Positions 48,444 through 57,192 of a stretch of 60,286 bases of DNA are shown here, piece after piece. A program made the position numbers and the translations under genes. How positions within the stretch are numbered: position 1 is the stretch's first letter; every line of letters starts with the position of its first letter. This DNA comes from Pelotomaculum sp. PtaU1.Bin035. Its GTDB lineage: Bacteria > Bacillota > Desulfotomaculia > Desulfotomaculales > Pelotomaculaceae. The stretch lies in the NCBI GenBank assembly GCA_002067965.1, contig MVRN01000128.1, forward strand, positions 1 through 60,286. Direction: 5' to 3'. The notes below the pieces were generated by a model, which worked only from the letters and a program-made list of their open reading frames with translations, made no database searches and had not been told where the DNA came from.

Positions 48444-49388
48444 GTGAACAGCATTATCAGTTGGGTCGGCGGGAAAAAGGCCCTGCGCTCTCTTATCTAT
48501 CAGCGGATGCCCAAAGAGATCGGGCGGTACATCGAGGTCTTCGGCGGCGGCGGCTGGGTGCTGTTCGGAAAGCCGCCCGACACCGCCATGGAGGTCTACA
48601 ACGACTTCAACGCCGACCTTGCCAACCTGTTCCGCTGCACCAAGGAAAGGCCGCTCGCCCTGTTAAAGGAACTGAATTTCCTGCCGCTGAACGGCAGGGA
48701 CGAATTCAATATCCTGAAAAAATACCTGGAGAAAGAAGAATTCACCAGCGAATACCTGCCGGAGGAACTGGAGCTGGCCCAGAACTGCCTGTCCCCGCCG
48801 CAGTTTGAGGAAATCAAGTCCATCCTCGTCGAGAACGCCGCCATGAACGACGTCAAGCGGGCCGCCGCGTTTTTCAAGCTCATTCGCTACAGCTACGGCA
48901 GCGGCTGCACGTCCTATAGCTGCCAACCCTTTGACATACGAAAGACTTTCCACCTCATCTGGTCGGGGAGCCGCAGGCTCAAAGACACGGTGATCGAGAA
49001 CAAGGACTTTGAGGCGTTGATCCGTCAGTACGACCGGGACAACGCCTTTTTTTACTGCGACCCGCCATATTACCAGACCGAAGGCCACTACGCGGTGGAA
49101 TTCCGCCGGGAGGATCATGTGCGGCTGCGGGACACGCTGGCCGGCTGCCAGGGCAGATGGCTGCTCTCCTACAACGACTGTGAATACATCCGGGAACTGT
49201 ACCGGGACTATCAAATCGAAGCCGTGAGCCGCATCAACAACCTGGCCCAAAGGTATGACAACGGCTGTGAATATCCCGAAGTCTTCATCTCCAACTACGA
49301 CACCGCGGAGCGCATTAGGGATAGGCCAAAGCAGATTAGGCTCTTTGATCTGGATGAGAAAACTTTATGGAGCGAAGAACCATCATAA
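48444..49388 (+). CDS. DNA adenine N6-methyltransferase (Dam/D12 class)
   Basis: 314 residues from GTG 48444, preceded by GGGGAGGTGATT. The SAM site WVGGKKALR and EVFGGGGWVLF and the catalytic motif FYCDPPYYQTEGHY are intact, and the class order (SAM site first, DPPY later) is alpha-type D12. It probably methylates adenine in GATC or a related site. No restriction enzyme gene is adjacent, so it is an orphan, likely helping the element avoid host restriction or time its own transfer (inference). Such genes are frequent in clostridial conjugative elements. Confidence 0.9.
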   Translation: MNSIISWVGGKKALRSLIYQRMPKEIGRYIEVFGGGGWVLFGKPPDTAMEVYNDFNADLANLFRCTKERPLALLKELNFLPLNGRDEFNILKKYLEKEEFTSEYLPEELELAQNCLSPPQFEEIKSILVENAAMNDVKRAAAFFKLIRYSYGSGCTSYSCQPFDIRKTFHLIWSGSRRLKDTVIENKDFEALIRQYDRDNAFFYCDPPYYQTEGHYAVEFRREDHVRLRDTLAGCQGRWLLSYNDCEYIRELYRDYQIEAVSRINNLAQRYDNGCEYPEVFISNYDTAERIRDRPKQIRLFDLDEKTLWSEEPS

Positions 49389-49421
49389 ACCATCTGAAAA
49401 ACCATAGACAAGGAGGCAGAA

Positions 49422-49796
49422 ATGATTAAAGTAAAGGTTTACAGCATGACTGAAACCCCGCTGTGGATACGTCCTCTGTCCTTACAAATTCCCAATCACG
49501 ATGAGCAGGCGGAAGAAGTGCTTAAGAAGCTCAACAAACATCAACAGCTCATCGCCAGGAAAATAGCTGTTGAGTACAGCTATCCCAGGGCAAGCATCAG
49601 CGGCAAGCTGCTAAAGGGTGAAACCTTGGGCGACCTCCGCGCCTTAGATAAAAAATTGGAAGATCTATCGGCGGACGAGATAAAAAACTACGGACTGGCG
49701 CTTGAGGATCTGGTAGGGCGGGATGTGAAAAGCCTGATCCTGCTTGCTGACAGGGTGAAAAGTGAGATGAAACCCTATATGAGCCAAACCATGTAA
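49422..49796 (+). CDS. Hypothetical island protein, 124 residues
   Basis: ATG 49422 follows AAGGAGGCAG. An all-helical polar protein: EEVLKKLNKHQQLIARKIAVEY, then LGDLRALDKKLEDLSADEIKNYGLALEDLVG. No signal peptide or membrane span, no recognised motif. It lies between the methylase and AbrB-like genes on the same strand. Confidence 0.65.
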   Translation: MIKVKVYSMTETPLWIRPLSLQIPNHDEQAEEVLKKLNKHQQLIARKIAVEYSYPRASISGKLLKGETLGDLRALDKKLEDLSADEIKNYGLALEDLVGRDVKSLILLADRVKSEMKPYMSQTM

Positions 49797-49822
49797 GCGA
49801 AACAAGTAAAAATGAAGTGACC

Positions 49823-49846
49823 GCCCCCTTAACATTTAACGGGGGC
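49823..49846 (+). repeat. Intergenic hairpin (no T-run)
   Basis: GCCCCC/GGGGGC stem extended by a TTAA/TTAA inner stem with one bulged C and a CAT loop. It lies 27 bases after one gene and 20 before the next. It could be a weak terminator or an RNA-stability element. Confidence 0.5.
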
Positions 49847-49865
49847 TTCAAGGAGAAAACGGTTT

Positions 49866-50288
49866 ATGAAAATGATTGAAATGCAAAGTGTTGTGGACGG
49901 GCAGGGACAGCTTACCATCCCCGCCCAGCTTCTAAAAGACATGGGGCTGGTCTCCGGCGACCCGGTAAAGCTCGCCTACATCAGCGGCACCAATGAATCC
50001 ATCCGCAACACCTTCAAGGAATTTGTCCTGACCACGGACGGCGTCGCCGCCCTCCAGGACGACGGGGATGCGGAACTCACCCTGCCCCATGAACTGCTGG
50101 CGGCGGCGGAAATCCCCGTGGACAGCGACCTGGAAATCGTCTGCGCCAAGGGCGCCGTCGTCATTTTGGAGGCTGATCTCTTGGACAGCCTGCCTGATGA
50201 GCTGCGGGAGCTGTTTAACGACCTAGGCATCCATCCCGACACCGTCCGGGAGGTCATGAGAAACGGGGGTGCTATGGATGTCCGGTAA
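49866..50288 (+). CDS. AbrB/SpoVT-like transcription regulator with duplicated domain
   Basis: 140 residues. The first half (VVDGQGQLTIPAQLLKDMGLVSGDPVKLAYI) is a SpoVT-AbrB swapped-hairpin domain; the second (DAELTLPHELLAAAEIPVDSDLEIVCAKGAVVI) looks like a diverged second copy, so one chain may act like a dimer. The C-terminus (LPDELRELFNDLGIHPDTVREVM) is helical. It probably regulates island genes. ATG 49866 follows AAGGAGAAAACGGTTT. Its end overlaps the next AbrB-like gene by 11 bases. Confidence 0.8.
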   Translation: MKMIEMQSVVDGQGQLTIPAQLLKDMGLVSGDPVKLAYISGTNESIRNTFKEFVLTTDGVAALQDDGDAELTLPHELLAAAEIPVDSDLEIVCAKGAVVILEADLLDSLPDELRELFNDLGIHPDTVREVMRNGGAMDVR

Positions 50289-50561
50289 AGGTATCTATAA
50301 AGTGCTGGATGATAAAGGCCGCGTCCTCATTCCCCGGCAGCTCCGCGCCGCCGCCGGGATGAGCCGGGGCGACATCATCAAGCTCGGCGTGCAAAAGGGT
50401 GTTGTCACCGCCAAAAAAGTTGACCTGATCGAGGTGGGCGACCAGTCCCCGCAGGCGGTGGAGGCTTATGTGTTCTCGCCGTCAGGACCATGGAAAAGCA
50501 AACCCTCATTTCCCTCGCGGCGCGGCTCATCGCCCTCATCAAAGAAAACAGCAAGGAGTAA
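50278..50561 (+). pseudogene. AbrB-like regulator with an internal frameshift
   Basis: From ATG 50278 the frame encodes GIYKVLDDKGRVLIPRQLRA and onward, a clean AbrB domain, then VEAYVFS. At about 50475-50479 the natural continuation, AVRTMEKQTLISLAARLIAL ending at TAA 50559, is in another frame, as if one base were lost after TTCTC. The unbroken frame instead runs through low-complexity Pro/Ser sequence into the next gene. So the long 296-residue reading is an artefact joining two genes. Real mutation, programmed shift and sequencing error cannot be told apart here. Confidence 0.75.
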
Positions 50562-50574
50562 GGAGGCGTTTCTG

Positions 50575-51159
50575 GTGACAGATAAAAAAATCTTCACCCC
50601 GGAGGACTGCATTGAAACCGGCCGTACTATGTCCATCGCGGGCAGGGTCGTCGCCTTAAAGCCGTCCTCCCTGCCGCCGGAGTACCGGGACGGCGAGCAT
50701 CAACTGTACTTTTGCGAAGGGGGCGGCGGCAGCAGGCCCAACCCCATCGGCCGCTCCGTCTTTACGGTTTCCCTGGCTAACGGCGAGCGGGCACGCTGGA
50801 ACCGCGGCGATGTCATGGGCATCTTGAAGCCAGAGCTTTTGCCCGACACCGCCAGGCTGCACCTGTCGCAAATCCGGCCCCGCGGCACCCTTGATTTAAA
50901 AGAGCGTGAGCCCAAGTACAGCGGGTACAGCTTCCTGCCGGACGGCAGATACGCCGCTGGCGTGTGGCTCTGCGGCGAAAAGGAGGTCAAGGACTACATC
51001 GAGATGCAAAAGGACTACCAGCACCAGGTGATGATCTGCGACCGCGACGACTTCTGCGTGTTGGAGATGGTAAACGGCGAAATCATCCATCCCTCCCCGA
51101 AAGTCCTCCAGGATTTTTGCCAGGGGCGGGAGCCTGGCGGCCAGAACATGAACCTGTGA
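50575..51159 (+). CDS. Hypothetical island protein, 194 residues
   Basis: GTG 50575 has a perfect AAGGAGG (50560-50566) eight bases upstream, so it is a separate gene even though its frame is open further 5'. It is a soluble mixed protein: MSIAGRVVALKPSSLPPEYRDG, FTVSLANGERARWNRGDVMGILKPELLP, then DRDDFCVLEMVNGEIIHPSP. No catalytic motif or family recognised. A hairpin (51189-51226) follows its stop. Confidence 0.75.
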   Translation: MTDKKIFTPEDCIETGRTMSIAGRVVALKPSSLPPEYRDGEHQLYFCEGGGGSRPNPIGRSVFTVSLANGERARWNRGDVMGILKPELLPDTARLHLSQIRPRGTLDLKEREPKYSGYSFLPDGRYAAGVWLCGEKEVKDYIEMQKDYQHQVMICDRDDFCVLEMVNGEIIHPSPKVLQDFCQGREPGGQNMNL

Positions 51160-51188
51160 GGAAGATAAAGATGTTAACGGTATGGAAC

Positions 51189-51226
51189 AGAGCCGGAAAG
51201 GGCGTGATAGCGCACTCTCCGGCTCT
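51189..51226 (+). terminator. Hairpin after the 194-residue gene
   Basis: Stem AGAGCCGG/CCGGCTCT with a 22-base loop, followed by TTTGC. A weak terminator before the SLH gene. Confidence 0.45.
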
Positions 51227-51266
51227 TTGCATGTCCATAAAAAATAACGGAAAGGAATGAAAACCC

Positions 51267-54200
51267 TTGAAACAGAAAGGCAAGAAAATCTACGCCCTTG
51301 TCCTGGTTTTGTCCTTGCTGCTCTGCGGCGGCACATACCCCGCGGCCGCCGCCCTGTTCTCGGACATCAACGGACACTGGGCGGAACAGACCATCACCGA
51401 GCTGGCGGGCAAAGGCGTGATCAAGGGCTACCCTGACGGAACGGTCAGGCCGGACGCCACCATCACCAGAGGCGAATTCATCGCCCTGCTGGTGAGGAAC
51501 CTGGCGCTAGACACGAAAGCGGCGGAGAAAGGGCCGCCCGCTTTTGACGACATTGCCGGTCACTGGTCGGAGCAAAACATCCAGGTGCTGGCAGGCAAAG
51601 GCTTTCTCGACCCGGCGGATTATGGCGGCAGCCTAAAACCAAATGAACCGATCACCCGCGTTGAAATCATCCGGATACTGGTCAGGAGCATCGGCCAGGG
51701 CGAGAAGGCCAAAATACCCGTGGCCCATACCGATTTCAAGGATGACAACGCCATCAAAAGCTCCGACAAGGGGTATATCAACATCTCAGTCCAGTACGAC
51801 CTGGTCAAAGGCTATCCCGACAACACCATCCGCCCTGAAGGCAAAACCACCAGGGCCGAGGCCTTCGCCTTGCTGGTGCGCCAGGATAAGGCTCTGGAGA
51901 CAATTAAGAAAGAAGCGGAAAAGAAACAGCCTCCCAGCAGTTCGGGCGGCGGTTCCGCCGGCTACCCACTGGCGCAGGTGGCCTTTGAACTGCCGGCTGT
52001 GGCCCATACCGATACCAGCATCAGCATCATACCCACCCTCAAGAACACCCAATCCCTCCGCTGGTCGCTGGCGAAAGAATCCCCCGGCGGCGGGATGCTG
52101 CCCATTGACCTCGGAGAGGCGGCAGACGGCTCCCTGGGCAGCGAGGGCGGCACCATTGTCTTCAAAAAAAGCGGCAGCTACACCCTGACTGCCACCGCCG
52201 TCAACTACGGTGGCAGGGAAACCACCCATGCGGCAAGCATCACAGTCTACCCGGTGATAGACGCGGGCTTTGAACTGCCGGAGTATACCCATACGGACAA
52301 GACGGTCACTGTTGCAACCGCTGCCGAGCCTGGTGAGTTTGATATCCAGTGGTCGGTCGTAAAGGACGGCGAGGCCGTGGCCTGGGACACCGCCATTGAC
52401 GGCAGCCTGGGAAACGGCGGCGGCTCCATTGCTTTCAAGGAAAAAGGGGGCTATGTAATCACCGCCACGGTCACCGACGCCACCGGCAGGAGCTTCACCC
52501 ACAGCCAGGCCGTCACGGTCTATCCGGTGGCGGGCGTGGCTTTTGAGCTTCCCGCCATGACGCACACCGACACCGCTATCGACCTTGTCACCACCCTGAT
52601 GGAAATGGACGGGCTGACCGTAAATTGGAGCCTGACCCGGAACGCCGAGGCGGTTTCCCTCCCCGAATATGTGGAGGGCCAGCTGTCAAACAGCGGCGGC
52701 GCCATCCGTTTCAGGGAAAAAGGCGTGTACGCCTTGACCGCCACGGTTGCCGACGCCACCGGCAGGGAGTTTGCAGCCACGGCCTCGATCACGGTGTACC
52801 CCGTCGGCACAGCCGGTTTTTATCTGCCGGAAATAACCCACACGGACAGGACTGTGGCTGTGGAAGCCAGCTTTGCCAACATCGACGCCGCCACGGCGGC
52901 CTGGACGCTGACCCGAAACGGCGCGCCGGTCACCCTGGGCGACTATGTTGAGGGGACATTGACCAACGACGGCGGCGGCATCCGCTTCAAGGATAAAGGA
53001 GAATACGTCCTGGCCGCCGCCTTTACCGACCCGGCGGGCCGAACCTACGGCTACACCTCGCCGGTGACCGTCTATCCCGTTCCAGAGTTAACATTCAGTT
53101 TGCCGGCCACGGCGCATACCGACACCAACATACCTGTCGCAGCCACCGCCGGGGAGATGGATGGCTTAACCGTGGAGTGGCTGGTGGACAACACCTACGG
53201 CTTTCAGGATTGGGACACATACATTGACGGCAGGCTGGACAGTGACGGCGGCGCCATCCGCTTCAAACACGCCGGTGTTTACGAGCTGGTGGCGCGGACA
53301 ACAGACGCCACCGGGCGGGTGTTCCTCTTCGAGAATGGGAGCAAGACCGAGGTGCATCCGGTGCTGAACATCCGCTTCGACTTGCCGGAGGCGACCTATC
53401 CCGACCGGACCATTGACCTTCGGACCACCGGCAACATCGCCGTCCTGCCAACGGAGTGGAGCGTCACCAAGGACGGAAAAGCCGTACCGTTGGTCAGTTG
53501 TGTGGAAGGTTCCCTCAACGCCCAGGGAGGAAAAATCCGCTTCACCGGGCAGGGCCAATACACCCTGACCGCCTCGATGACCGACGCCCTGGGCAGAACC
53601 TTCTCCCATACGGATTCCGTCGCGGTCTATCCCATACCGGAATTCCAGTTGGCCCTGCCGCGGACCGCGTATGCGGGAGAAGCCGCCACAGCGGCCGTCA
53701 GCGGAAGCAACCTGGAAAACCTGACCGCGGACTGGACCCTGTCGGCGAAGGGCGAAGCTGATATGCCGTACACCGAGTACGCCGACGGGAGCCTCTCCAA
53801 TACTGGAGGAAGCATTGCCTTTAAAGCCAAGGGCGATTATGTGCTGACCGTTACCATGACGGACGCCCTGGGCAGAACCTTTTCCCAAAGCAAACCAATT
53901 ACCGTCTACCCCTTACCGCAAATCCAGCTAACGCTGCCACAGGTTGGGTACGCGGGAGAGGCAGCCCTGGTGTCCATCAGCGGAACTGAGCTTGAGAACC
54001 TCACCGCCTCGTGGACAGTTTCCAAAGATAACGGTGAGGCCAAGGCCTACACCGAGTATGCCACCGGTAGCCTGAATAACGAGGGCGGCGGCATTGCCTT
54101 CAGATCCAAGGGCGGCTATCTCCTCACGGTCACCATGACCGACGCCCTGGGCAGGAGCTTTGTCAAGAGTGAGGCAATCACCATCTACCCCATACCGGAA

Positions 54201-55838
54201 ATCCAGCTAACGCTGCCGCAGGTTGGCTATGCGGGAGAGGCAGCCTCCGTGTCGGTGAGCGGAACTGGGCTTGAAAACCTCACCGCTCAATGGACCATTT
54301 CCAAAGACGGCGGTGAGGCTAAAACGTACACCGAGTACGCCGACGGCAGCCTTTCCAATACCGGGGGCAGTATTGCTTTTAAAACAAAGGGCGACTATGT
54401 GCTGACCGTTATCATGACGGACGCCTTGGGGAGGACTTTCTCCCAAAGCGAAGCCGCTGCCGTCTATCCCATACCCGAGATGCAAATCAGCCTGCCGCAG
54501 TTCACGTACAGCGGAGAAGCCCTGCCGGTCACGGTTACGGGCAACGAACTGGCCGGATTGAACCTGGCCTGGCATATTTCGATAGACGGAGGCGCGGCGG
54601 CGCCTTACACCCAGTACGCCGCCGGCACCATCGGGGATAGCGGCGGCGAGCTGCGCATCAGCACGGACAAGACCATCACGGCAAGGCTCACGGCCACCGC
54701 CACCGATGAAAAGGGCCGCGAATTCACCTTTACTTCCGCTACCACAATCATAAAACCCATTGCGCAGTTCCCCTTTAGCCTTCCCTCCTCCGTGCATGTC
54801 GGCGCGGGCTTCACTGTTACCATGGGGAACGTCTCCGGCCTGGAGGGCAAGAGCATTGTCTGGTCGCTGACCCAGGGCGGCGGCGCGGCAAGTTATACCG
54901 GAACCCTCACCAACGGCGGGGGCGGCATATCCATCGGCGCCACCGGGACCTATACCCTGACGGCCAGCGTCACCGATGATGCGGGCCGGACGTTCACGCA
55001 TTCGGAAAGCATCACTGTTACCAACACCGCGCCGAACAAGCCAGCCGCCGGCGCGACGGTAACCAGAACCGCCAAGAACGGAAAGCTGCTGGTCAACTTT
55101 ACCGTATCCGCCACCGACCCCGACGGGGACGCGGTAACCTACGAATACTCCGGCCAGAGCGCCGACGGCTACTACGCGGTGGGCTCCCATACCGTCAAGG
55201 TCAGGGCCAAGGACGCCTACGGCCTGTACTCCGACTGGACGACAATCAGCTTCACCGTGGCCAACTCGGCGCCAGCCACGCCGATCATCACCAGAACGCC
55301 GACCGGCAACAGCGTCGCTCCTGGAACCGCCGTCACCATCACCGCGTCGTCAAGTGATCCCGACGGTGACGCCGTAACCTACGTGTGGGAGGGCAGACCG
55401 GCCCAAACCTCCACCTATCCCCTGGGCAAGAACACGGTCCGGGTGAAAGCGGTGGACGCGACGGGAGCGGAATCCCCCTGGGCGGCCATCGTCTTCTTTG
55501 TAGCCGACGCCAACAGCGGCGGCGGCATGACCCTGACCGGCCCCGAGTCGGTGATCCTGGAGCAAGGCATCGCGGGCGCCACCATCACCGAGTACACCTT
55601 CACCGTGCCGCCGGTAAGCGGGCACTCCGGCAGCGACTTCGGCCGGGTGCGGGGATATAACGTCAAGACCGGCCAGTGGGATCAGCTCGACTACGGCACG
55701 ACCAGCAACGGCATCACCTTCAGCCGCTCCCTGACACCGGGCGTCTATTCACAGTTGGAGTTTTACTATTACACCAACCACGACTGCATGTACAACAAGA
55801 GCAACATCACCTATTCAGTCACCTATTACTTCGAATAG
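51267..55838 (+). CDS. Giant SLH-anchored surface protein with eleven Ig-like repeats
   Basis: 1523 residues from TTG 51267. A signal peptide (VLVLSLLLCGG, cleavage near AAA 28) precedes three SLH domains at about 31-79, 93-143 and 155-207 (FSDINGHWAE, FDDIAGHWSE, ITRGEF-type motifs), which bind pyruvylated wall polymer. After a Ser/Gly linker come eleven repeats of about 92 residues (239 to ~1250), each with FxLP near its start, GxLxNxGGxIxFKxKGxYxLT in the middle, TDAxGRxF, and VYPxP at the join. Two PKD/Fn3-like domains (SATDPDGDAVTYEY; SSSDPDGDAVTYVW) and a Tyr-rich C-terminal domain follow. No LPXTG. Likely a long surface adhesin; on a mobile island it may aid mating contact (inference). 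Confidence 0.9.
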   Translation: MKQKGKKIYALVLVLSLLLCGGTYPAAAALFSDINGHWAEQTITELAGKGVIKGYPDGTVRPDATITRGEFIALLVRNLALDTKAAEKGPPAFDDIAGHWSEQNIQVLAGKGFLDPADYGGSLKPNEPITRVEIIRILVRSIGQGEKAKIPVAHTDFKDDNAIKSSDKGYINISVQYDLVKGYPDNTIRPEGKTTRAEAFALLVRQDKALETIKKEAEKKQPPSSSGGGSAGYPLAQVAFELPAVAHTDTSISIIPTLKNTQSLRWSLAKESPGGGMLPIDLGEAADGSLGSEGGTIVFKKSGSYTLTATAVNYGGRETTHAASITVYPVIDAGFELPEYTHTDKTVTVATAAEPGEFDIQWSVVKDGEAVAWDTAIDGSLGNGGGSIAFKEKGGYVITATVTDATGRSFTHSQAVTVYPVAGVAFELPAMTHTDTAIDLVTTLMEMDGLTVNWSLTRNAEAVSLPEYVEGQLSNSGGAIRFREKGVYALTATVADATGREFAATASITVYPVGTAGFYLPEITHTDRTVAVEASFANIDAATAAWTLTRNGAPVTLGDYVEGTLTNDGGGIRFKDKGEYVLAAAFTDPAGRTYGYTSPVTVYPVPELTFSLPATAHTDTNIPVAATAGEMDGLTVEWLVDNTYGFQDWDTYIDGRLDSDGGAIRFKHAGVYELVARTTDATGRVFLFENGSKTEVHPVLNIRFDLPEATYPDRTIDLRTTGNIAVLPTEWSVTKDGKAVPLVSCVEGSLNAQGGKIRFTGQGQYTLTASMTDALGRTFSHTDSVAVYPIPEFQLALPRTAYAGEAATAAVSGSNLENLTADWTLSAKGEADMPYTEYADGSLSNTGGSIAFKAKGDYVLTVTMTDALGRTFSQSKPITVYPLPQIQLTLPQVGYAGEAALVSISGTELENLTASWTVSKDNGEAKAYTEYATGSLNNEGGGIAFRSKGGYLLTVTMTDALGRSFVKSEAITIYPIPEIQLTLPQVGYAGEAASVSVSGTGLENLTAQWTISKDGGEAKTYTEYADGSLSNTGGSIAFKTKGDYVLTVIMTDALGRTFSQSEAAAVYPIPEMQISLPQFTYSGEALPVTVTGNELAGLNLAWHISIDGGAAAPYTQYAAGTIGDSGGELRISTDKTITARLTATATDEKGREFTFTSATTIIKPIAQFPFSLPSSVHVGAGFTVTMGNVSGLEGKSIVWSLTQGGGAASYTGTLTNGGGGISIGATGTYTLTASVTDDAGRTFTHSESITVTNTAPNKPAAGATVTRTAKNGKLLVNFTVSATDPDGDAVTYEYSGQSADGYYAVGSHTVKVRAKDAYGLYSDWTTISFTVANSAPATPIITRTPTGNSVAPGTAVTITASSSDPDGDAVTYVWEGRPAQTSTYPLGKNTVRVKAVDATGAESPWAAIVFFVADANSGGGMTLTGPESVILEQGIAGATITEYTFTVPPVSGHSGSDFGRVRGYNVKTGQWDQLDYGTTSNGITFSRSLTPGVYSQLEFYYYTNHDCMYNKSNITYSVTYYFE
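51981..55020 (+). repeat. Tandem in-gene repeat array, 11 units of about 276 bp
   Basis: Units begin at codons for FELP, FYLP, FSLP, LTLP and similar, spaced about 276 bases. Units 8 and 9 (near 53920 and 54198) are nearly identical at DNA level over their first ~45 bases, indicating a recent duplication; early units have HTD in place of the later AGEA. Confidence 0.85.
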
Positions 55839-55873
55839 GGCCGGCAATACGCTGATGAAGGGAGGGATCTTCA

Positions 55874-56428
55874 ATGAGTGGCGTCAGTATCAAAAACCAG
55901 CGCGTCCTCTTCTACGGCAACACCGCCGGCTATATCGAAAACGGCAGGGCCATCGTCGACCCCATGTTTCAATGCGAGGAATTAAAGGATTACCTCACGG
56001 AAAAGGAGGGCCTGGAAATCCAGTGGACAAACGGCGTGTTTGACCGGCTGGCCGGCGGCAGCCCTGACCCGGAGGGCGGCGCGCCCCGCCTGAAGAACTG
56101 CCGCATCCACCAGTTAAGACCCGATGTGGACGTCATGATGAAATTCATCAGCTACGATGAGCTGCTGGAACGCTTCGGCGAAGTAAACCCGGAAAACTAC
56201 CAGGTGGTCTATGACGGGGAGCTTGAAACCAACGATCTTGAGGCCATCTATGAAAAATTCAACCTCGACCATCCCCCCGGCTATCAAGGCCACAGCCTCT
56301 CCATGTCCGACGTCATCGAGCTGTATGACCAAAACGGCAGCTCCTTCCACTATGTCGACCGCTTTGGCTTTAAGGAGGTTGCCTTCCAGGCTCCGGAGCA
56401 AGAGCATGACCAGATCATGACCCTGTAG
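55874..56428 (+). CDS. YodL-domain protein
   Basis: 184 residues, ATG 55874 with GGGAGGGATC upstream. The C-terminal part (YQVVYDGELETNDLEAIYEKFN, HPPGYQGHSLSMSDVIELYD, FHYVDRFGFKEVAF) matches the YodL domain found in many Firmicute mobile elements, of unknown biochemical role. The N-terminal half (LKDYLTEKEGLEIQWTNGVF) is unclassified. No membrane segment. Its stop is followed at once by a 13-base-stem hairpin. Confidence 0.82.
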   Translation: MSGVSIKNQRVLFYGNTAGYIENGRAIVDPMFQCEELKDYLTEKEGLEIQWTNGVFDRLAGGSPDPEGGAPRLKNCRIHQLRPDVDVMMKFISYDELLERFGEVNPENYQVVYDGELETNDLEAIYEKFNLDHPPGYQGHSLSMSDVIELYDQNGSSFHYVDRFGFKEVAFQAPEQEHDQIMTL

Positions 56429-56460
56429 CCAGGAGGCGGCCATTCCCGGCCGCCTCCTGG
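56429..56460 (+). repeat. Perfect 13-bp hairpin after the YodL gene
   Basis: CCAGGAGGCGGCC and its exact complement flank a 6-base loop (ATTCCC). No T-run follows, so it is a poor classical terminator; it may stabilise the mRNA end or block read-through of ribosomes. Confidence 0.6.
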
Positions 56461-56491
56461 CATCCTAAAAACAAGCAAGAGGAAAAAGACT

Positions 56492-56878
56492 ATGAAGAAA
56501 ACAGAAAACACCCAGGCCGCCCCTTTGGAAAGCACGGAGCAGGCCCTGCCCATGAAGGTGGACGTGAAGATCGGCTCCATCCGGCCGGAGGGCGCGATCC
56601 GCGCCATCGCCTCGGTCAACTTGAACGGCTGCTTCGCTATCCGCAACGTGAAAGTCATGGACGGCGGCATGGGACTGTTCGCCGCCATGCCCAGCTACAA
56701 GGCGGGAAACGGGGAATACAGGGACATCTGCTTTCCCGTGACCAAGGAGTTCAGGCGGCAGCTCAACGACGCGGTCATCAACGCCTACCAGCAGGCGCTG
56801 AACATGAACCAGCGGAAAGAAGCGGTCCAGGCCCCCTCCGATGCGCCGGAGCAGGCCCCCGGCCTGCGAATGGAATAA
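56492..56878 (+). CDS. SpoVG family RNA/DNA-binding regulator
   Basis: 128 residues. The core VDVKIGSIRPEGAIRAIASVNLNGCFAIRNVKVM and DICFPVTKEFRRQLNDAVINAYQQAL is the SpoVG domain, with about 20 extra residues at the N-terminus and a Pro/Ala-rich tail. Chromosomal SpoVG affects septation and many mRNAs; island copies like this are frequent in clostridial conjugative elements and probably regulate element genes. ATG 56492 follows AGAGGAAAAAG. Confidence 0.9.
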   Translation: MKKTENTQAAPLESTEQALPMKVDVKIGSIRPEGAIRAIASVNLNGCFAIRNVKVMDGGMGLFAAMPSYKAGNGEYRDICFPVTKEFRRQLNDAVINAYQQALNMNQRKEAVQAPSDAPEQAPGLRME

Positions 56879-56923
56879 GCAAAGAAAGATAATTCCCTAA
56901 AATAATTTATGGAGATGATGCCC

Positions 56924-57136
56924 ATGAGCAAAGAACAAAGCGCAACACCCCAGTGCCCCGGTCAAGCCCTTTACTCCCGTCTTCCCAACGTGAAGCTTCC
57001 CGAAAACTACGCAACGCGTGACGGGTTTTTGCGCAAAGGAAATACGATTGTATCCCTTCTGGCTTCGGGAATTGTTGAAGCCGCGGCCCAGGGTTTTCTC
57101 CATGTGGATGAAGCGGAGGAATACAAAACCGGATAG
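56924..57136 (+). CDS. Hypothetical island protein, 70 residues
   Basis: ATG 56924 is chosen because GGAG lies nine bases upstream; the frame is open from ATG 56909. Reads LYSRLPNVKLPENYATRDGFLRKGNTIVSLLASGIVEAAAQGFLHVDEAEEY: a polar small domain without membrane span. A terminator follows. No family known to me. Confidence 0.6.
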   Translation: MSKEQSATPQCPGQALYSRLPNVKLPENYATRDGFLRKGNTIVSLLASGIVEAAAQGFLHVDEAEEYKTG

Positions 57137-57154
57137 GATTTGGCGGCAGTTGTT

Positions 57155-57186
57155 AACACCGGTCTAAACCACCGGTGTTTTTTTTC
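57155..57186 (+). terminator. Intrinsic terminator
   Basis: A 9-base stem AACACCGGT/ACCGGTGTT, a 7-base loop, then eight T. It divides the regulatory part of the island from the pilus module. Confidence 0.85.
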
Positions 57187-57192
57187 GCCCAT

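Noticed and set aside
50269-51159. Single AbrB-fusion protein of 296 residues
   Set aside because: The middle is low-complexity out-of-frame sequence; two separate genes with their own signals explain the interval better.
51981-55020. CRISPR-like repeat array
   Set aside because: The units are ~276 bp, in frame and protein-coding, with no short repeat and spacer pattern.
54207-55190. 327-codon minus-strand frame opposite the SLH protein
   Set aside because: Caused by the repetitive GC-rich coding sequence on the plus strand; no motif or ribosome site.
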